Positions 8,137 to 11,416 of a stretch of 11,416 nt of DNA are shown here, one piece after another. Positions within the stretch are counted from its first letter, which is position 1; the number at the start of each line of letters is the position of its first letter. Under the pieces are notes generated by a model. The model searched no databases, was not told where the DNA came from, and worked only from the letters and a program-made list of their open reading frames with translations. The DNA is taken from positions 75,832 to 87,247 of the forward strand of contig JAMYWO010000015.1 of assembly GCA_024220525.1 (NCBI GenBank). The letters are read 5' to 3'. Position numbers and translations under genes: made by a program. Source of the stretch: Cochliopodium minus. Its lineage: Eukaryota > Discosea > Himatismenida > Cochliopodiidae.

Positions 8137-9296
8137 TAAAAATAAAAATAAAATAAAATAAAAATAAAAAATAAATAATAAATAAAATAAAAAATAAAAA
8201 GTAAAATAATTTTTTTTAAAATTTAAATTTAAATTTTTTTTTTACCAATCATTCTTGACCAAATCCAATATCCAGGTAGGAGATAATCACTTCCTGCTAA
8301 ACCTCTCACTGCTCTCACTTTGATCCCTTCTGGATCTAATCCTGTGGTTTGATTAAGTTTCATGTGTTCCAACCAACATTGAACTTTTAAAAGAATACCC
8401 TCCACCATGACAGATGATCCCCAAAACTTTTCTCTGAAATTTCTATCAAAAAAAAATAAAATTTTATTGATTAAAAAACTTTAAAAAAAAAAATTTAATT
8501 GAATTAAAAAAAAAATCAAAAAAAAAAATAATATTAAATGGAAAAAATTTAAAATTATAAATTCTTTTGAGAAACTATTTTTTAAAAAATATTAAAATTT
8601 TACTTAGCACAAGGCTTTCCTTGCCATACTTCTAAACTTGTAGAAACAATACCAGGAATGAATACAACAGGGTAATGTGGCGTTGCTCCTTCTTTTTGAA
8701 GTATGAGCCCGGGTCTTTCCGCTCTCATTGATTCGAATCCCAGCATCTCCATTGCATTTGCTACTGTTTCAGAATTGAATGTTCTATCCACAAAATTATC
8801 TTCTGCATATCTTTCTCTATGAAGATACATGTAACCAGCTATTATTTGTTTTAGAAAAATATTAATTTCAGGTTTAAATATATCCTTGTTATCTCGTTGA
8901 AATATATTTGTGAATGAAGATTTTCAAATTTAATTTTGTCATGATATATGTGATTGATCAAGGAAATTATATTTGGAGATAATTTATTTAAAAATGATGA
9001 AATATATTGAAGTTAATCAGTTTATTAAAGGATAACTGAAATTTTTTTTTTGTGATTAACTTTATTTTACCCAATAAAACAATAAAAATGATAATAAACC
9101 AATAGATTGAACAGAAGCAACAACAACATTGTCTTGCTTTATCAAATTTTTCTTTGGTAGTTAATAATTTGTTTCTATTCTCTTTTTTTCTTTTGGGATC
9201 ATAATTGGCATCAATAGATTTGGATGATTTGTTCTCTGCAGGAACAACAGCTTTTTTATTATTTGGGTTCCTGTTTTTCAAATTGTTCCCTTTCAT
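5856..9296 (-). CDS. PDAT: Phospholipid:diacylglycerol acyltransferase (PDAT/LRO1 type), complete
   Basis: PDAT moves a fatty acid from a phospholipid to diacylglycerol, giving triacylglycerol, in the ER lumen. Twelve exons: 9071-9296, 8604-8838, 8246-8442, 8017-8070, 7823-7948, 7602-7709, 7488-7544, 7318-7416, 7070-7213, 6809-6948, 6491-6696 and 5856-6231. They total 1968 nt, or 655 aa, close to yeast Lro1. Domain order: basic cytosolic tail (1-56); Cys cluster RQCCCCFCS and a single membrane helix (about 57-75); PGIVSTSLEVW with GKPCAK; TTGLDPEG; TYDWRLSYHH (about 236-245); nucleophile THSMG (Ser278); IYCMYGIGFETERAY, the usual PDAT block; SDGDGTVPL with the catalytic Asp (551 or 553); and EHVDIIGN with His607. 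The ATG at 9296 has an A-run in front. Introns 3 to 9 are all phase 1. Donors of introns 6 and 8 (GTTCAA, GTTATT) are non-consensus but frame and homology require them. Family assignment is firm; individual splice ends could shift by a few bases. Confidence 0.9.
6300..6362. repeat. A-rich low-complexity run in PDAT intron 11
   Basis: AAAATAAAATAAA-type units on the plus strand inside the 259-bp intron 6232-6490, the longest intron of the gene. On the sense strand this is a T-rich tract typical of the introns in this window. Confidence 0.6.
8079..8209. repeat. AAAAAT/AAAAT microsatellite in PDAT intron 3
   Basis: About 130 bp of near-perfect AAAAT and AAAAAT repeats on the plus strand, inside intron 3 (8071-8245). 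The equivalent intron of the truncated copy (4348-4448) is 101 bp and lacks the regular array, so the array expanded or contracted after duplication. Such arrays are prone to slippage and to assembly collapse. Confidence 0.8.
8645..8756 (-). repeat. Second copy of the 112-bp PDAT exon 2 block
   Basis: Partner of the segment at 4921-5032, in the complete PDAT gene, in the same orientation and coding frame. The pair are direct repeats about 3.7 kb apart and could support unequal crossing-over or gene conversion. Confidence 0.85.
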
Positions 9297-9549
9297 TTTT
9301 TTTTTTATTTATATTTTATAGATAATTAAAAAAAGGAATTTTTTCTCAAATCATGTTATCTCTGATTTGTTTTCAAACTGTTGGATGATATTCATCATTT
9401 CTTAATAAACAATTTTTTGAAGAAAATTACTTTCTAGATACGAAATACCAATTATGGTATTTAACCAGAACATTAAGATGAAAGAAAAATGATTATTAAT
9501 CTCTGACAAAAGTTTAAATTGAAAAAAGAAAAAAAATGTTAAAATTAAT
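9297..9549. other. Spacer between PDAT and glutathione peroxidase genes
   Basis: This is 253 bp, AT-rich. It contains an A-run directly upstream of the PDAT ATG (T-run at 9296-9306 on the plus strand) and the 3' end of the peroxidase transcript. No gene is seen. Confidence 0.5.
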
Positions 9550-10530
9550 TTATTTTTGTAAAAGAGTGGTAATATCGTTTGACAAAGTTGAAGGCAAAGA
9601 AGCCGAGTTGTATCTCTTGTATGGAATACCATTTCTATCTACCAAAAACTTTTCAAAGTTCCAAGCGATGTCAGTGCTCTTTACAGGTGACCAGAGAGAA
9701 GTAAAATAGTTGTTAATCAAGACAGGTGTTGCTAATACATTGTCTGGGATTGCACATCCTCCTTTTAAATAGGTGAAGAGTGGGTCTTCTCCTTGTCCGT
9801 TGACACAAGCGATTTGGGTCAATTGAAATAATGGAACGAAGTTGTTTCCTGGTCTAACATACTTTTTGTTTTGAAAAAAATTATAATAAATTGGTATCTT
9901 TCAATTGATTTAAATGATATTCTTGTATTATTTTATTTTATGATAGGAATGAGGAATCGATTTGATCAAATGATATTATATTTTATTACTGTTATAAAGG
10001 TTATCTTGGATTAAAGGTTTTGAATTAAAAATAATTGTATCAACTTACTCTTAATGTATTCAATATCTCAAAATTTGCATCTGGTTCAGTATTTTGGAAT
10101 TGATCTGATGGAGTTGCGATTATTTCTTTTTGATTAAGAGTATTTAATTATTTGATCCGCTTGATTGTAAATTATATATACTTACCAAATCCTGATGGAT
10201 TATATTTTTGGTATAATTGTTGTAATTGGAGGAAATTGGTTTCTGTCAATTCACAATAGCTTGCCACATTCACGATTAAAAGAACTTTATTTTGATAGTT
10301 TGATAATGATATGTTTGTTCCATTCAATAAAACTATACTTTGAGAGTATATGGATTGATTTTGTGAACACTTTATTTAAAAGCCAATATATATCTTTGAT
10401 TTATTTAAAAAATAAGAAATAGAATTATTACGGTTGCATTTGCTGGATTAGGATTCCATGGTGCTTGACAATGAACATTTAAAAATGAACAAAAAAATAC
10501 AATCAAGAAAAGTTTGAGTAATATTTTCAT
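9550..10530 (-). CDS. GPX: Secreted glutathione peroxidase, GPX3-like, cysteine type
   Basis: Reduces hydroperoxides with thiols. Four exons: 10432-10530, 10186-10369, 10049-10125 and 9550-9861 (introns of 62, 60 and 187 bp; phases 0, 1, 0), giving 223 aa and TAA. The start MKILLKLFLIVFFCSFLNVHC is a clear signal peptide, and sequons NAT, NQS, NGT and NIS follow, so it is probably secreted or lumenal. Family blocks in order: SIYSQSIVLLNG; KVLLIVNVASYC with peroxidatic Cys72 where animal GPX3 has selenocysteine; TPSDQFQNTEP with Gln103; LRYVRPGNNFVPLFQL; and DIAWNFEKFLVDRNGIPYKRY with Trp187 and Asn188. All four catalytic-tetrad positions are therefore filled. The residue after Cys72 is Glu, where most members have Gly, and the usual Cys in FPCNQFG is Ser here, so a standard resolving cysteine in that helix is absent. 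YVRPGNNFVP and the long C-terminal half match the extracellular tetrameric subtype rather than plant-type thioredoxin-dependent enzymes. Confidence 0.9.
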
Positions 10531-11090
10531 TTTTTTTTTTTCTTTTTTTCTTATTTTCAAATCTCATCCAAAGAAAGCATAATTTATCCAAATCAACAAT
10601 TAATTATCCATGATCTTCCTTCTATTTAATTTTTTCAAATTCAAATTTTAAAACAAAAATTAATCCTTTAGTAAAGTGCAAAACCTTTATAAAACTTGGC
10701 AATTTGATTTCTTTTTTTTGAAAGTTTCAAGATGAGTTTAAAATTAGAATTCTCTAAAAATAGTTCTTTCTATTTTTGGAAATATAAAATTTAAAGATAT
10801 ATTAAATAAAAAATTAATATTAATAAATAAAAAAAAAAAAAAATAGGTTAAAATAAAAATACCCTCTTTTGGACCACCCTATTTTATATTTTACGGATAA
10901 TCTTTGATTTTAAATTTGAAGTGATTGATATAGGTAAATTCTTTTGAATAAATAAAAAATATTTTGGTTTTCTTTTTAAATTAATGCTAAATAAAATTAT
11001 ATTTAAATATAAACCATCAAAAAATAGAATAAAGAAAGAGAAGAAAAAAGGAGAAATAATTTATTATTTGAAAGAGAAGAAAAAGAAAAA
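10531..11090. promoter_or_regulatory. Divergent intergenic region between GPX and the DCN1-like gene
   Basis: This 560-bp region is the only head-to-head promoter region here. Immediately before each ATG is an A-rich leader on the sense strand: a T/C run at 10531-10550 for the minus-strand GPX and AAAGAAAAAA before 11091. Between them the sequence is AT-rich with poly-A at 10830-10844. One short GC-rich island (10862-10880) breaks the composition. No ORF longer than a few dozen codons looks coding. Confidence 0.5.
10862..10880. promoter_or_regulatory. GC-rich island, candidate promoter element
   Basis: The 19-mer CCCTCTTTTGGACCACCCT sits about 210 bp upstream of the DCN1-like ATG and 330 bp from the GPX start. 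It has two CCCT ends around a TTTTGGACCA core. It contrasts sharply with the surrounding A/T. The function is not recognised. Confidence 0.3.
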
Positions 11091-11390
11091 ATGGGAAAGA
11101 TTGTATCAAAGAATAAAATAGAAAGCACAGATATCAATGAATGTAATGTAGAAATAGATAAAGAATTGATGGACAAAAAAATCCACAAAAAGAAAGCAAA
11201 GAAGAGACCATCCTTAATATCCAGGAAGAAGAGTCGCAAAGATAGTTCCAGTTCGTTCTCAAAGAGGAAATTGGAGGAGTTGTTCGAGATATACAAAAAT
11301 GTCAAGGAGGAGGAAGAAGTTGAGGAGAATATCATTGGCACCAATGGTGTATCTAAGCTATTGGGAGATATAGGCCTCAGTGCTGATGAT
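11091..11390 (+). CDS. DCN1-like protein (cullin neddylation co-E3), first exon
   Basis: DCN1-like proteins bind cullins and the NEDD8 E2 and promote cullin neddylation. The ATG at 11091 follows an A-rich leader. The first 60 residues are lysine-rich and Ser-rich (KKIHKKKAKKRPS, RKKSRKDSSSS) and start MGKIVSK, which fits the N-myristoylation pattern MGxxxS. From about residue 57, FSKRKLEELFEIYKN and then NGVSKLLGDIGLSADDV match the start of the PONY/potentiating-neddylation domain (family pattern: Leu-Phe-x-x-Tyr, then acidic, then a dorsal helix ending DIGVDP). Translation reaches TAA at 11402, but the family domain needs about 180 more residues, and GTAAAACA at 11391 is a good splice donor for this genome. 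I therefore end the exon at 11390 (100 codons, phase 0), with the rest beyond the window. The lipidated N-terminus resembles human DCUN1D3, which is also myristoylated. The alternative is a short acidic/basic protein unrelated to DCN1. Confidence 0.68.
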
Positions 11391-11416
11391 GTAAAACAAT
11401 AAATTTAAAATTAAAT
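11391..11416 (+). other. Start of a probable intron in the DCN1-like gene
   Basis: GTAAAACAATAAATTT directly follows codon GAT. Donors GTAAAA occur several times in the PDAT genes here. If it is not spliced, the protein ends three residues later at VKQ, long before the domain is complete. Confidence 0.55.

Noticed and set aside
10186-10369. Selenocysteine in the glutathione peroxidase
   Set aside because: The active-site codon is TGT (Cys), not TGA, so no SECIS element is needed.
10195-10422. Plus-strand open frame of 75 codons over GPX exon 2
   Set aside because: It is antisense to the NVASYC catalytic block and one intron; no independent coding evidence.
11003-11344. Minus-strand open frame opposite the DCN1-like exon
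   Set aside because: It is Ser/Phe/Leu-rich, as expected from the complement of a Lys/Glu-rich exon, and overlaps a better-supported gene.

Overview
The window reads as nuclear DNA of a very AT-rich unicellular eukaryote. The evidence is short T-rich spliceosomal introns (57 to 259 bp, GT...AG, mostly GTAA donors), A-rich leaders before the start codons, low-complexity A/T runs in introns and spacers, and eukaryote-only domain combinations (kelch, F-box, Ras, ankyrin, DCN1-like, PDAT). TAA and TGA both end genes, which fits the standard code. The lineage cannot be fixed from the sequence; an amoeboid protist (Amoebozoa, Heterolobosea or Anaeramoeba-like) is a guess from style only. No prokaryotic operon, tRNA, rRNA, CRISPR array or transposon was seen.

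All genes but the last lie on the minus strand. From left to right: the 5' end of a CBM20 (alpha-glucan-binding) protein gene (1-316); a two-exon ankyrin-repeat gene (436-2050); a kelch / F-box / Ras-like GTPase fusion gene that has lost its 5' end (2229-3843); an A/T low-complexity junction (about 3844-4013); a 3'-truncated copy of a phospholipid:diacylglycerol acyltransferase (PDAT) gene (4016-5563); a complete 12-exon PDAT gene (5856-9296); a secreted GPX3-like glutathione peroxidase gene in four exons (9550-10530); a 560-bp divergent intergenic region; and, on the plus strand, the first exon of a DCN1-like (cullin neddylation) gene with a predicted myristoylation signal (11091-11390).

I built the spliced models by hand, matching intron phases to conserved family motifs. 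Every internal exon of the PDAT and GPX models is frame-consistent. The predicted PDAT is 655 aa with the Ser-Asp-His triad motifs, and the GPX is 223 aa with a signal peptide.

Two points stand out. First, a single polypeptide appears to join kelch repeats, an F-box and a prenylatable Ras-like domain whose switch II and base-recognition motifs are altered, which suggests a membrane-anchored SCF substrate receptor. Second, a headless gene and a tailless gene meet in an A/T-only stretch between 3844 and 4013, which marks either a genomic rearrangement or an assembly join. The window also holds a membrane-targeted DCN1-like gene and an ankyrin protein with an F-box-like tail, so three of the genes may relate to cullin-RING ubiquitin ligases; that link is inference.
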